Source: DASWHX01 sp036397995
GTDB lineage: Bacteria > Bacteroidota > Bacteroidia > Cytophagales > Cyclobacteriaceae
Direction: 5' to 3'
DNA: 61,421 nt
NCBI GenBank assembly: GCA_036397995.1
Contig: DASWHX010000054.1
Location: forward strand, 1-61,421
Shown: positions 1-8,644 of the stretch, piece by piece
How positions within the stretch are numbered: the stretch's first letter is position 1
How the letters are laid out: each line of letters starts with the position of its first letter
The notes under the pieces: generated by a model
What the model was told of the DNA's origin: nothing
Seen by the model: the letters and a program-made list of their open reading frames with translations, nothing else
Databases searched by the model: none
Position numbers and translations under genes: made by a program

Positions 1-855
1 GTAGGAGTACCCATATTTCCTGGCTATTTCCTTTTTTGTAATTTCTTCCAGTGTTATGATCATGATAATATCGGTTGTCGGACGTTCCGACTGATCCGTT
101 GGCACTGCCGCAATTTTATCAATCACATCCAAGCCTTCCACAACCTTGCCAAAAACAGAATATTCACCATCCAGATGAAGTGCCCCTCCATTCTTAGTGT
201 AAGCTTCAATTTGCCGGGATGAAATTTCTGGAAAAGTCTGTTTACCATACTCCTGCTCTATAATTGACAGCGACTCAAATGTTTTACGCTTCAGTGCTTC
301 CATGTCGCCGGCTTGCTGCAATGCAATAAACTCCTGTAATAATTCCGGGTTCTTCCCTTCATAAAACATCCTGTTTAGAAGCCCCACCATTTTCCCATAT
401 TTTACATTATCTGCATTCAGCTGATCAGGGGCATAGGTTTGCCCCTGGACAATATAGAACTGGCTGCCACTGGATTCTTTCCCTGGATTTATTTGATCAC
501 TAAGTCTGGCTGCAGACAATGCTCCTTTTTCGTGAAAAAATCCGGTTCGTATTTCAGCCGGAATCGTATATCCCGGCCCACCGGATCCCAATCTTTGTCC
601 CCGGCCTGCATTTTTTGAATCCGGATCACCACCCTGGATCATGAAACCCTGGATTACCCTGTGAAAAATAAGGCTGTCATAAAATCCTTCCTTGACCAGT
701 TTAACAAAATTTTCTTTGTGTTGAGGAGTCTCTTCATATAATATGGCCTTCATATCTCCGTATTCCGTGTGTATCACGACCAGGTAATCTTTTTCTCCGC
801 AGGCACTCATTAATAAAAGGGTTAATGTGAATAAAAGTAAATATCTGAATTTCAT
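1..855 (-). CDS. Peptidyl-prolyl cis-trans isomerase, cyclophilin type, lipoprotein (3' end beyond window)
   Basis: Reading from the ATG at 855, the protein opens with a lipoprotein signal (hydrophobic run ending LMSAC, Cys at about residue 19), so it should be anchored in the envelope. The cyclophilin core is clear: FHRVIQGFMIQGGDP and a downstream GSGGPGY stretch, with a later FGKVVEGLDVID. A helical, charged insertion of about 70 residues separates the two halves of the core, which is longer than a minimal cyclophilin. The frame is open to base 1, so the C-terminus is missing. It starts 5 bases after holB and is probably co-transcribed with it. Expected role: proline isomerisation in folding of exported proteins (family knowledge). 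Confidence 0.9.
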   Translation of the reverse strand, partial: MKFRYLLLFTLTLLLMSACGEKDYLVVIHTEYGDMKAILYEETPQHKENFVKLVKEGFYDSLIFHRVIQGFMIQGGDPDSKNAGRGQRLGSGGPGYTIPAEIRTGFFHEKGALSAARLSDQINPGKESSGSQFYIVQGQTYAPDQLNADNVKYGKMVGLLNRMFYEGKNPELLQEFIALQQAGDMEALKRKTFESLSIIEQEYGKQTFPEISSRQIEAYTKNGGALHLDGEYSVFGKVVEGLDVIDKIAAVPTDQSERPTTDIIMIITLEEITKKEIARKYGYSY

Positions 856-860
856 AAGTT

Positions 861-1997
861 TTAACTTTTTACAGTTTTTATCTGCTTAAACAATGATGCA
901 AACCTCAAAGATAAGTCTAAATATACAATTCTCGCATTGGCGTTTCTCTCCAGGTAAACAATTGCCGACTCCAACTCTTTTGACATTTCCTCAATCAGTT
1001 CCCAGTCAATAATTTTTGAAAAATCCCGGATGAATGCTTTCTCTGACTCGATGGCAAGCTGGATTGAGCTGCTAAAACCAATTACCAAAGACTCGCGCAG
1101 CATATTCAGCCCGTATTCAAATAAACTCTTTTGAGAAATCTTCGATCTCTTCGAAAAGGTATCGCTCCCATTCACCATTTCCATTACATTAAATTCAAAA
1201 CAAGCTCGCATCCATATGATCAATCGTGTATGATTATCATCCTCCAGATTTTCTTCCAGCTTAAATGCCATATTCAGACTTCCATCCGCCAGGTGAGATA
1301 TTTGTCCGGCCTTTTCAGCACCCATTCCAATATCAACCAGGAATTGAGCAATCTCTTTGTCAAAAAATGGACGAACATTTATTGAGATACAACGCGAAAG
1401 TATGGTGGATATAACCTGCGAAGCCTGATTGGATACAAGAATGAAAAGTGTTTTTGGAGGGGGTTCTTCCAGAATTTTTAATATGCCGTTTGCAGCTGAA
1501 ATGTGCATCAACTCCGGAAGCCAGATTAGCATAGTCTTAAAGTTACCTTCAAAGGAAACCAGGGTTAAATCCTTAATTATTTCTCTGCTTTCCTCCCGGT
1601 AAATAATTGCTTTTTTATTTTCACCACCAAAAAAAGATACCCAGTCTTCATAAACCGGATAAGGATTGGATGGCAGGAAACTACGCCATTCCTTAATATA
1701 TGCCTTGCTTATAGGATCTATCTTTTTGCCATCCTTGGTGTTAAGAATGGGATAAACAAAGTGAACATCAGGATGGACAAGTTTTCGATTTTTTTGGCAT
1801 GAAGGGCATTCACCGCATGAATCAGAATCGGTTCTTTTTTCGCAATATAAATAGCTGATATATGCCCGGGCAAGGGCAAGGTTTGCTCCACCTTCGATTC
1901 CGGCAAAGATCTGTGCATGAGCAACCTTCTCCTCTTTTACGGATTTTAACAGGGATTTTTTTACTTCAGGAAGACCTGGGATTTCCTCAAATCTCAT
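861..1997 (-). CDS. holB: DNA polymerase III subunit delta' (clamp loader)
   Basis: 378 residues with the AAA+ clamp-loader layout. The P-loop position reads AGIEGGANLALA and lacks the GKT of an active ATPase, as is usual for delta'. A zinc-binding Cys set follows (C52, C61, C64, C67; spacing CX8CX2CX2C), then LEEPPPKTLFILVSN and the SRC motif (ILSRC) that acts as an arginine finger for neighbouring subunits. Function: structural and ATPase-stimulating subunit loading the beta clamp. It abuts the TPR gene (1 base between stop and start) and precedes the cyclophilin, so these three minus-strand genes look like one operon. Confidence 0.93.
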   Translation of the reverse strand: MRFEEIPGLPEVKKSLLKSVKEEKVAHAQIFAGIEGGANLALARAYISYLYCEKRTDSDSCGECPSCQKNRKLVHPDVHFVYPILNTKDGKKIDPISKAYIKEWRSFLPSNPYPVYEDWVSFFGGENKKAIIYREESREIIKDLTLVSFEGNFKTMLIWLPELMHISAANGILKILEEPPPKTLFILVSNQASQVISTILSRCISINVRPFFDKEIAQFLVDIGMGAEKAGQISHLADGSLNMAFKLEENLEDDNHTRLIIWMRACFEFNVMEMVNGSDTFSKRSKISQKSLFEYGLNMLRESLVIGFSSSIQLAIESEKAFIRDFSKIIDWELIEEMSKELESAIVYLERNANARIVYLDLSLRFASLFKQIKTVKS

Positions 1998-3014
1998 CTA
2001 CTTGCCACAATATTTTCTCATATAATTCAATGCCCTTCTTTCTCCCAATTCTCTTGATCTCCCGAAATCATCGCAAGCTTCTCCTTCACGACCCATGTTG
2101 GCAAATGCAGAACCGCGCATTAAATAAACTTCTTTCAATTCATCGGTAATTTTTGCCATTTCCTCTTTAGAACTATTATCTCTGATTTTTTTAATTAACA
2201 AATTAATAGACTCCGAGAAAGCATTAATAGAAGACCGGAAATTTCCATAATTATAAAATGCGTGTGCCAGGTTTCTGTAGTATTCCGGATTTTCAGGATC
2301 CAATGAAATCGCTTTGCGATAGTCAAGGGCGGATTTCTCATAATTTTCCAGCACCAAATATAGCAGGCCGCGATCAGAATAAAACCTGGCATTATCAGGA
2401 ACAAGCTCAATAGCGCTGGAGTAGTCCTGCAAAGCCTGGTCTCGTTCTTCCAGTTTCAATTTGTAACCCGCCCTTAAATAGTAGAGTCTGCCGTTGCGCG
2501 GTTCAACGGCAATAGCCCTGTTAATGTCATCTATAGCCAGGTCATATTCCCGGTTACCGTTATAAGTGTTGATTGAGGAAGCTCTGATACGCGCCCGTTC
2601 TACATAATACCGGGATTGTTTTCTATCTAAAGTAATTGCTTCTGATAAATCACGAAGGCAGTAATCGCGGTGATATCCGAGATCAGAATAAACCATCGCC
2701 CTTCGGTAATAGGCTTCAGCCCTTCCCGGATCTATTCTGATTACATTTGAAAGATCTTCTATAGCACCTTCAAGATTCTGAATTTCTGTTCTGACGGTCG
2801 CCCTCAACAAATAAGCATCGGCATATTTAGGAGATTTCAGCAAAGCGCTATCAAGAGTTATCAGTGCAGAAAATCGATCACCTTCCCTAAGATTATCCCT
2901 CGCAATTGCAAGAAATTCCGCACCTTTATCCTGAGCTTTAACTGAATCAAACTTGTTACCAATCAAAAAAGTAAAGGCAAGAATCAGGTATATGTTCCCT
3001 GAATGGGGTTTCAT
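1998..3014 (-). CDS. Secreted tetratricopeptide repeat protein
   Basis: 338 residues. A signal peptide is visible (hydrophobic LILAFTFLIG, cleavage probably after VKAQ near residue 28). The rest is a run of about seven TPR units, with recurring A-Y-RA and D--AI--DP patterns such as AIEDLSNVIRIDPGRAEAYY. TPR arrays are protein-protein interaction scaffolds; no partner can be named. It is the first gene of a minus-strand run with holB and the cyclophilin, and is divergent from rmuC across about 100 bases. The specific function is unknown. Confidence 0.8.
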   Translation of the reverse strand: MKPHSGNIYLILAFTFLIGNKFDSVKAQDKGAEFLAIARDNLREGDRFSALITLDSALLKSPKYADAYLLRATVRTEIQNLEGAIEDLSNVIRIDPGRAEAYYRRAMVYSDLGYHRDYCLRDLSEAITLDRKQSRYYVERARIRASSINTYNGNREYDLAIDDINRAIAVEPRNGRLYYLRAGYKLKLEERDQALQDYSSAIELVPDNARFYSDRGLLYLVLENYEKSALDYRKAISLDPENPEYYRNLAHAFYNYGNFRSSINAFSESINLLIKKIRDNSSKEEMAKITDELKEVYLMRGSAFANMGREGEACDDFGRSRELGERRALNYMRKYCGK

Positions 3015-3117
3015 GTTTGCAAAGGTCAGAAACCTTTAATATTTAAACAACCAAAAGATAAATTATCCTTTTTTTGATAACTTGCCAAATAGCATATAAA
3101 TAACCATTGACCGCATT

Positions 3118-4419
3118 TTGGAAATTGTATGGTTCATTTTAGGGATAGTTCTCGGTGGCGTAGTTTCATGGTTCCTGGCAACTTATCGATTTAAAAGTAA
3201 TCTGAGTTCAAACGAAACTGCTGTAAAAGTTTACGATGAGCGGATCAAGGATATGATCGCTCTGCTTGAAAATGCCCGCGATGAGGTGAAACGTGAACGT
3301 GACAAGGTGATCACTCTTTCGAACAGACTTTCAGGCAATGAAGCCGACTATCGTAACCTCAAAGAAAGATTTGAACAACAAAAAGAAGAGGTTGCCAAAT
3401 TGCAGGAAAGGTTTAGCATTGAATTTAAGAATCTGGCACAGGATATTCTCGAAGAGAAATCAAGAAAGTTTACAATCCAGAACAAGGAAAATCTGGAAGG
3501 TATTCTGAAACCCCTGAGTGAACGCATTATCGAGTTTGAAAAAACTGTGCAGCAGAATTCCAAAGAAAGTATTGAATGGAATTCTGCTCTGCGTGAACAA
3601 ATAAAATCGCTGAAAGAACTGAACATCCAGGTGACAAAGGAAGCCGAGAATCTTACCAAAGCCCTAAAAGGAGATAACCGGGCCATGGGCGCCTGGGGTG
3701 AGATTATCCTGGAAAGCATTTTGGAAAATTCCGGACTGGTAAAAGACAGGGAGTATATTGTGCAAAGTGTGTTTGTTCATGATGATGGACGCCGGTACCA
3801 GCCGGACGTGGTAATCAACCTTCCTGATGACAAGCATTTGGTAATAGATTCCAAAATCTCACTGGTTAGCTACGAAAGATTTGTGAATGCTGAAACAAAA
3901 GAGGATACGAAAATAGCCATTAAAAGTCACCTGACCTCCATACGTTCCCACATCAGGGATTTAAGCAGTAAGAACTATCAGACTTTGTATGGTGTCAAAA
4001 GTCTTGATTTTGTTCTGATGTTTATTCCTATTGAATCAGCCTTCAGTCTTGCGGTCCAAAATGATTCTTATTTATTCAATGAAGCTTATGATAGAAATAT
4101 TGTTTTGGTGAGCCCAACCACGTTGATTGCAACCCTGCGTACCATCGCTAACATCTGGAAGAATGAATACCAAAACAGAAACGCCCTGGAGATTGCCCGT
4201 CAGGGAGGTGAGTTGTATGACAAGTTTGTTAACTTCACTGAAGATTTGTTGACACTGGGCAAGCACCTCGACCAGACACAAAAACACTATAGCTCTGCCA
4301 TGAAAAAGCTGGTGGAAGGTCAGGGAAATTTGATTTCAAAAGCTACCAAGATTAAAGAACTTGGTGCTAAAACCCGTAAATCCATTGATCAACGGCTCAT
4401 AGAACGATCCGAAGATTAA
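3118..4419 (+). CDS. rmuC: DNA recombination protein RmuC homologue
   Basis: 433 residues. An N-terminal membrane segment (residues about 4-23, VWFILGIVLGGVVSWFLA) is followed by a long charged coiled coil (about 35-190) and the RmuC nuclease-like domain, recognised by MGAWGEIILESILENSG, YQPDVVINLPD and LVIDSKISL. RmuC proteins limit DNA rearrangements such as inversions; the biochemical activity is still poorly defined (family knowledge). The start is a TTG at 3118, which places the membrane segment at the extreme N-terminus; no closer ATG preserves it. It is followed 22 bases later by the GroES-like gene. Confidence 0.88.
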   Translation: MEIVWFILGIVLGGVVSWFLATYRFKSNLSSNETAVKVYDERIKDMIALLENARDEVKRERDKVITLSNRLSGNEADYRNLKERFEQQKEEVAKLQERFSIEFKNLAQDILEEKSRKFTIQNKENLEGILKPLSERIIEFEKTVQQNSKESIEWNSALREQIKSLKELNIQVTKEAENLTKALKGDNRAMGAWGEIILESILENSGLVKDREYIVQSVFVHDDGRRYQPDVVINLPDDKHLVIDSKISLVSYERFVNAETKEDTKIAIKSHLTSIRSHIRDLSSKNYQTLYGVKSLDFVLMFIPIESAFSLAVQNDSYLFNEAYDRNIVLVSPTTLIATLRTIANIWKNEYQNRNALEIARQGGELYDKFVNFTEDLLTLGKHLDQTQKHYSSAMKKLVEGQGNLISKATKIKELGAKTRKSIDQRLIERSED

Positions 4420-4441
4420 AGTAATTCATAACTTATTATTT

Positions 4442-4816
4442 ATGAGTAACCAGGCAAAGCTTCAAAAACTTATCATCGTTGGAGACAGGGTTTTAATAAA
4501 ACCAAAAAAGATGTCGGAGCGGACATCAAGCGGATTATATCTTCCACCCGGCGTTCAGGAAAAAGAAAAAATCCAAAGCGGGTACATAATGAAAGTTGGC
4601 CCTGGCTACCCGATTCCCGTGCCGGCCGAAGAGGATGAGGCATGGAAAGAGAAAGACGAGCAAATCAGATACATCCCATTGCAGACCAAGGAAGGTGACC
4701 TGGCAATTTTCTTACAACGCGGTGCCATCGAAATTATGTATGAAGGCGTTAAGTATCTTATAGTACCGCAGTCTTCGATTTTGATGCTGGAAAGAGACGA
4801 GGAATTATTTAGCTAG
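4442..4816 (+). CDS. GroES-like co-chaperone (chaperonin 10 family)
   Basis: 124 residues. The chaperonin-10 fold is indicated by GDRVLIKPKKMSERTSSGLYLPP near the N-terminus, then SGYIMKVGPG and a C-terminal YLIVPQSSILMLER. It is about 25-30 residues longer than ordinary GroES (about 95), with an insertion after VGPGYPIPVPAEEDEAW. No groEL lies next to it, so it is probably a divergent, stand-alone paralogue rather than the main GroES. Whether it still caps GroEL is not decidable here. It follows rmuC closely and may share its transcript. Confidence 0.8.
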   Translation: MSNQAKLQKLIIVGDRVLIKPKKMSERTSSGLYLPPGVQEKEKIQSGYIMKVGPGYPIPVPAEEDEAWKEKDEQIRYIPLQTKEGDLAIFLQRGAIEIMYEGVKYLIVPQSSILMLERDEELFS

Positions 4817-4894
4817 TTTTGGATCATAATGGAGCCTGCTTCTGTTAATTCGGGAACTTAAGATTTTGATAAAAGAGGTATTTTCACAATTGAA

Positions 4895-6133
4895 TTATCC
4901 AAACATCTCATCAAAGGTATCCTCAATTATGGCACTGCAATCCAAAATCTGATCTTTAGCAATGATCAAAGGTGGTGCAAACCGAATAATATTTCCATGA
5001 GTGGGTTTAGCAAGCAGTCCTTTTTCTTTCAACTTCATGCAAATATTCCAGGCCGTATCTCCAGCCTCACTGTCATTGATAACCACAGCATTAAGGAGCC
5101 CTTTACCGCGCACCAGTTTAATGATATCGAATTTATCAACCAACATTTCCATCCGGCTTCTGAAAATTTCACCCATCTTTTGAGCATTTTGGGAAAGATT
5201 CTCATCCTTCACTATTTGCAAAGCTTCCATCGTAACCGCACACGCCAGAGGATTTCCACCGAATGTTGATCCGTGCTCACCTGGCTTTATAGTGTTCATA
5301 ATGGCATCGGAAGCAAGAACCAAAGACACCGGCATCATGCCTCCCGAAATTGCTTTCCCCAGAATTAATATATCCGGATGGACATTTTCATGATCGCAGG
5401 CAAGTAGTTTTCCTGTTCTGCCAATCCCGGTTTGAATCTCATCGGCCATCAATAGCACATCATACCGGTGGCATAATTCAGCAACTTTTGCCATATATCC
5501 ATCAGATGGAACGTAAACTCCGGCTTCTCCCTGGATCGGTTCAACCCAGAAACCACAAACATTTGAATTCTGCAAAGCACCCTCCAGTGCTGAGATATCA
5601 TCATAAGGGATAATCTCAAACCCCGGCATGAAGGGTCCAAAATTAGCGCGCGCCACCGGGTCGGTAGAAGCGGAGATTATGGTCGTGGTTCGACCATGAA
5701 AATTTCTCCCAACCGCAACAATTACTGCCTTATTGGCCGGAATTCCCTTCACCATATAACCCCATTTTCGGGCGAGTTTTATTGCAGATTCATTCGCCTC
5801 CGCCCCCGAATTCATAAATAGAGCCTTATCGTAACCAAAATACTCACAGACAAACTTTTCAGTCAAACCAAGCTTATCATTGTAAAAAGCTCTTGAAGTT
5901 AGAGTCAGTTCCCGCGCCTGGTTAATCAGAGCTTTAACCAATCTTGGATGACAATGCCCTTGGTTTACAGCACTATATGCTGAAAGAAAATCATAGTATT
6001 TTTTGCCTTCCACATCCCACAAGAAGACTCCTTCTCCTTTTGATAAAACAACAGGCAAGGGATGATAATTATGACACCCGTACTTGTCTTCCAGTTCAAT
6101 AGCTTGCTGGGCTGATATTTCTAATTCTAGCAT
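4895..6133 (-). CDS. rocD: Ornithine--oxo-acid aminotransferase
   Basis: 412 residues from the ATG at 6133. The frame is open further upstream to 6181, but that extension does not match the family start, and MLELEISAQQAIELEDKYG is a typical N-terminus. A class III aminotransferase: YSAVNQGHCHP is characteristic of ornithine aminotransferases, GAEANESAIKLARKW binds the PLP phosphate region, MADEIQTGIGRTGK carries the PLP-ring Asp, and LGKAISGG contains the Schiff-base Lys. Reaction: ornithine plus 2-oxoglutarate to glutamate semialdehyde plus glutamate (arginine/proline metabolism). Monocistronic and divergent from rpmB. Confidence 0.93.
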   Translation of the reverse strand: MLELEISAQQAIELEDKYGCHNYHPLPVVLSKGEGVFLWDVEGKKYYDFLSAYSAVNQGHCHPRLVKALINQARELTLTSRAFYNDKLGLTEKFVCEYFGYDKALFMNSGAEANESAIKLARKWGYMVKGIPANKAVIVAVGRNFHGRTTTIISASTDPVARANFGPFMPGFEIIPYDDISALEGALQNSNVCGFWVEPIQGEAGVYVPSDGYMAKVAELCHRYDVLLMADEIQTGIGRTGKLLACDHENVHPDILILGKAISGGMMPVSLVLASDAIMNTIKPGEHGSTFGGNPLACAVTMEALQIVKDENLSQNAQKMGEIFRSRMEMLVDKFDIIKLVRGKGLLNAVVINDSEAGDTAWNICMKLKEKGLLAKPTHGNIIRFAPPLIIAKDQILDCSAIIEDTFDEMFG

Positions 6134-6203
6134 AGTATTAGCGCGATTTATGGTGATAAAAATACGAAATTGGCAATCCATAGCATAATATGCGGGGTCT
6201 GAG

Positions 6204-6234
6204 TTTGAGATAATTGAAAAAGTTTCGATATTTG
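6204..6234 (+). promoter_or_regulatory. Bacteroidota-type promoter of rpmB operon
   Basis: TTTG at 6204-6207, a 19-base spacer, then GATATTTG at 6227-6234. Against the Bacteroidota sigma-ABfr consensus TTTG-N17-23-TAnnTTTG there is one mismatch (first base of the -7 box). Transcription would start near 6240, about 15 bases before the rpmB ATG. Confidence 0.65.
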
Positions 6235-6254
6235 CACTCCTAAAAATCTTTGTG

Positions 6255-6497
6255 ATGTCAAGAGTTTGTCAAGTTTCGGGAAAAAGGCCAATGGTGGGGA
6301 ATAAAGTTTCTCATGCTAATAACAAGAATAAAAGAAGGTTTTACCCAAATCTTCATACCAAGAGATTCTATATTCCTGAGGAAGACCGATGGGTAACTCT
6401 TAAGGTTTCCGCCTCCACCATGAGGACTATCAACAAGAATGGCATTTCAAAAGTTTTACGGGAGGCCAAAAAGAATGGGCTTTATACTGGAAAATAG
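6255..6497 (+). CDS. rpmB: 50S ribosomal protein bL28
   Basis: 80 residues starting MSRVCQVSGKRPMVGNKVSH, the standard bL28 N-terminus, followed by NTKRFYIPEE and a basic C-terminus. An in-frame GTG lies one codon upstream (6252), but the ATG at 6255 gives the family start. Structural protein of the large ribosomal subunit. It heads the cluster rpmB-rpmG-bL38-like, preceded by a good Bacteroidota promoter at 6204-6234 and closed by the terminator at 6889-6913. Confidence 0.96.
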   Translation: MSRVCQVSGKRPMVGNKVSHANNKNKRRFYPNLHTKRFYIPEEDRWVTLKVSASTMRTINKNGISKVLREAKKNGLYTGK

Positions 6498-6523
6498 GTT
6501 TTAATTTAGGAGATAAATAGAAA

Positions 6524-6706
6524 ATGGCAAAGAAAGGTAACAGAGTTCAGGTAATCCTTGAGTGCACCGAGCATAAGAACAGCGGGCAACCCGGTACATC
6601 CCGATATATTACTACCAAGAATAGGAAAAATACCCCTGACAGGATGGAATTAAAGAAGTACAATCCGATTTTGAAGAAGTATACCTTACATAAAGAAATT
6701 AAGTAA
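6524..6706 (+). CDS. rpmG: 50S ribosomal protein bL33
   Basis: 60 residues, MAKKGNRVQVILECTEHKNS, with the bL33 pattern RYITTKNRKNTPDRMELKKY and a C-terminal KKYTLHKEIK. Only one Cys is present near the N-terminus, so this is the form without a four-Cys zinc ribbon. It lies 26 bases after rpmB and 3 bases before the next small gene, in the same transcription unit. Confidence 0.96.
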   Translation: MAKKGNRVQVILECTEHKNSGQPGTSRYITTKNRKNTPDRMELKKYNPILKKYTLHKEIK

Positions 6707-6709
6707 ATC

Positions 6710-6865
6710 ATGGCAAAGAAAGTTGTTGCAACCTTAAAGAATAAAGAAGCTAAAAACTTCGCCAAGGTAATCAGGATGGTGCGTTCTGAAAAAACCGGAG
6801 CCTACACTTTCAAAGAGGAAATAGTTCCTCAGGAGGATGTTCAAAAAGTATTGGCTAAAAAATAA
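6710..6865 (+). CDS. DUF4295 family small ribosomal-type protein (probable bL38)
   Basis: 51 residues, very basic: MAKKVVATLKNKEAKNFAKV, then RSEKTGAYTFKEEIVP and a C-terminal KVLAKK. The ORF is short but clearly real: its ATG lies 3 bases after the rpmG stop and it ends just before the operon terminator. This Bacteroidota-specific DUF4295 family sits next to rpmG in many genomes. I recall that a lineage-specific ribosomal protein named bL38 was seen in a Flavobacterium ribosome structure and believe this is that family, but I could not check the correspondence. Inferred role: structural protein of the large subunit. Confidence 0.85.
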   Translation: MAKKVVATLKNKEAKNFAKVIRMVRSEKTGAYTFKEEIVPQEDVQKVLAKK

Positions 6866-6888
6866 AGGCCAGCCTAAAATTTTTGTTC

Positions 6889-6913
6889 AAAGTCCCGCTT
6901 CGGGACTTTTTTG
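6889..6913 (+). terminator. Rho-independent terminator after ribosomal protein operon
   Basis: Nine-base-pair stem AAAGTCCCG (6889-6897) / CGGGACTTT (6901-6909) with a CTT loop, running directly into a T tract. It separates the rpmB-rpmG-DUF4295 unit from ftsY. Confidence 0.9.
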
Positions 6914-6971
6914 TTTGTTGCAGGTTGCAACGACTGTGTTAAACCCATAATTTTATTGACAGGCAAAAACA

Positions 6972-7934
6972 ATGGCTGCATTCAAAGGATTATTTTCACC
7001 GGATAAAAAGGAAACGCTTGATAAAGGTCTGGAAAAGACAAAAGAAAATTTCCTTACCCGCATAAGTAAAGCAGTACTCGGAAAATCTGCTGTAGATGAG
7101 GAGGTATTGGATAACCTTGAGGAAATTCTTATTTCTTCAGACGTGGGAGTTCAAACCACTATCAAAATTATTCAGAAGATAGAAGAAAGGGTTGCCAGGG
7201 ATAAATATCTTAATGCTTCAGAGCTGGACAAGATTTTACGAGAAGAAATAGGAAAGCTCCTGGAAGAAAATAATACCGGTGATTTAACAGATTTCGAAAT
7301 TCCAAAAACAGCAAAACCCTATGTAATTCTTGTGGTTGGAGTAAATGGAGTCGGTAAAACTACGACAATTGGCAAGCTGGCAGCCCAATTTAAGAGAATT
7401 GGAAAATCTGTGGTACTGGGGGCGGCTGATACTTTCAGGGCGGCAGCGGTAGACCAGTTAAAACAATGGGGAAACAGAGTTGGCGTACCTGTTGTCGCGC
7501 ATGGTCAGAATACGGATCCGGCATCTGTGGCATACGATACTGTGAAAACTGCAATGGACCAGGGAGCGGATGTCGTAATCATCGATACCGCGGGGAGGCT
7601 TCACACGAAGATAAATTTAATGAGTGAACTTTCTAAGATTAAAAGAGTTGTTCAGAAATTCAGACCGGATGCTCCAAACGAAGTGTTACTGGTTCTGGAT
7701 GGCAGTACCGGGCAAAATGCAGTTATTCAGGCAAGAGAATTTACAAAGGCTACCGATGTTACCGCCATAGCTATTACAAAACTCGATGGCACTTCCAAGG
7801 GAGGTGTTGTTATTGGAATTTCTGATGAATTTAAGATTCCGGTTAAATATATAGGTGTAGGTGAAAAACCGGAAGACCTGCAAGTATTCAATAAAGCTGA
7901 ATTTGTTGATTCATTGTTCTCAGAAAGGAATTAA
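6972..7934 (+). CDS. ftsY: Signal recognition particle receptor FtsY
   Basis: 320 residues: a short N-terminal region without the long acidic A domain of E. coli, a helical N domain, and the SRP GTPase G domain. G1 is GVNGVGKTTTIGKLA (near residue 125), followed by DTFRAAA, the G3 motif DTAGR and the G4 motif TKLDG; the C-terminus has GVGEKPEDLQVF, typical of FtsY. It receives ribosome-SRP complexes at the inner membrane. The stop codon overlaps that of the convergent gene at 7931-8644: the two TAA stops share the palindrome TTAA at 7931-7934. Confidence 0.96.
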   Translation: MAAFKGLFSPDKKETLDKGLEKTKENFLTRISKAVLGKSAVDEEVLDNLEEILISSDVGVQTTIKIIQKIEERVARDKYLNASELDKILREEIGKLLEENNTGDLTDFEIPKTAKPYVILVVGVNGVGKTTTIGKLAAQFKRIGKSVVLGAADTFRAAAVDQLKQWGNRVGVPVVAHGQNTDPASVAYDTVKTAMDQGADVVIIDTAGRLHTKINLMSELSKIKRVVQKFRPDAPNEVLLVLDGSTGQNAVIQAREFTKATDVTAIAITKLDGTSKGGVVIGISDEFKIPVKYIGVGEKPEDLQVFNKAEFVDSLFSERN

Positions 7935-8644
7935 TTTACTGACTGAGTTGCGGCCTCAACGGCTGCCTTTTTTCTTTCAGGCTTAGGTGGAATTGGCTTG
8001 TTCCTGAATGGAATTCTAAAAAACAAGTGATAATTGATTGCGAATTCTGTCCGGCTAATTCCACGGCCATACCCCGGTACCAGTAGTGATTCCAGGCTGT
8101 TGCTGGTCTTCATGTTCCTTCCGAATTTCATTCTTCCTGTCAGACCCAATTGGACAAACTTCCAAATCGGCACTTTCAATCCCATCACCATTTCGTACCA
8201 GGTCGCGTACAAATCTTTATTCTCCCTTATAACCCTTCCATTTCCAAAGTAGTAGGAATTGAAATCGAATTGCACCTTGTCATCGAAGGCCGCTTCCGCA
8301 TAACGAAGACCAAAAAAAACGACACTCCTGCTTTTTTCATATGGAGTTAGATTAATATCAAGTCCCAATCTCCAAAAATATCCTTTGGATGAATAGTCGT
8401 ATATCACGTTCGATTCACTCCCTTCAAAGATACCATAGTCAAAGGAGAAAAAATATTTATGAAAATCTACATCCGCATTAAATTCATATATGGTGCGATT
8501 CGATTTTACGGTTGTAAGAACGATATCGTATAAATCTACCCCTACTCTAACTGCACTTGGAACCCATTTGCTTTGAGCAAATACAGTTACCGGAACGCCT
8601 ATCAGGATTAGGAATAAAATTCTAATAATCATAAATCCGAACAT
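7931..8644 (-). CDS. Putative outer-membrane beta-barrel protein (DUF6048-like)
   Basis: 237 residues. A signal peptide is visible (IIRILFLILIGVPVTVFAQ). The mature part has alternating aromatic/polar strands (for example YEFNADVDFHKYFFSFDYG, GYFWRLGLDINL, YEMVMGLKVPIW) and resembles the DUF6048 family, but has a long Pro/Lys-rich C-terminal tail instead of a terminal aromatic strand. It overlaps the upstream lipoprotein gene by 23 bases, so the two are translationally linked. An alternative ATG at 8632 would still keep the signal peptide. Function unknown; envelope location inferred. Confidence 0.7.
   Translation of the reverse strand: MFGFMIIRILFLILIGVPVTVFAQSKWVPSAVRVGVDLYDIVLTTVKSNRTIYEFNADVDFHKYFFSFDYGIFEGSESNVIYDYSSKGYFWRLGLDINLTPYEKSRSVVFFGLRYAEAAFDDKVQFDFNSYYFGNGRVIRENKDLYATWYEMVMGLKVPIWKFVQLGLTGRMKFGRNMKTSNSLESLLVPGYGRGISRTEFAINYHLFFRIPFRNKPIPPKPERKKAAVEAATQSVN

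Noticed and set aside
4817..4894. Terminator between the GroES-like gene and rocD
   Set aside because: No stem followed by a T tract could be found in this 78-base convergent gap.
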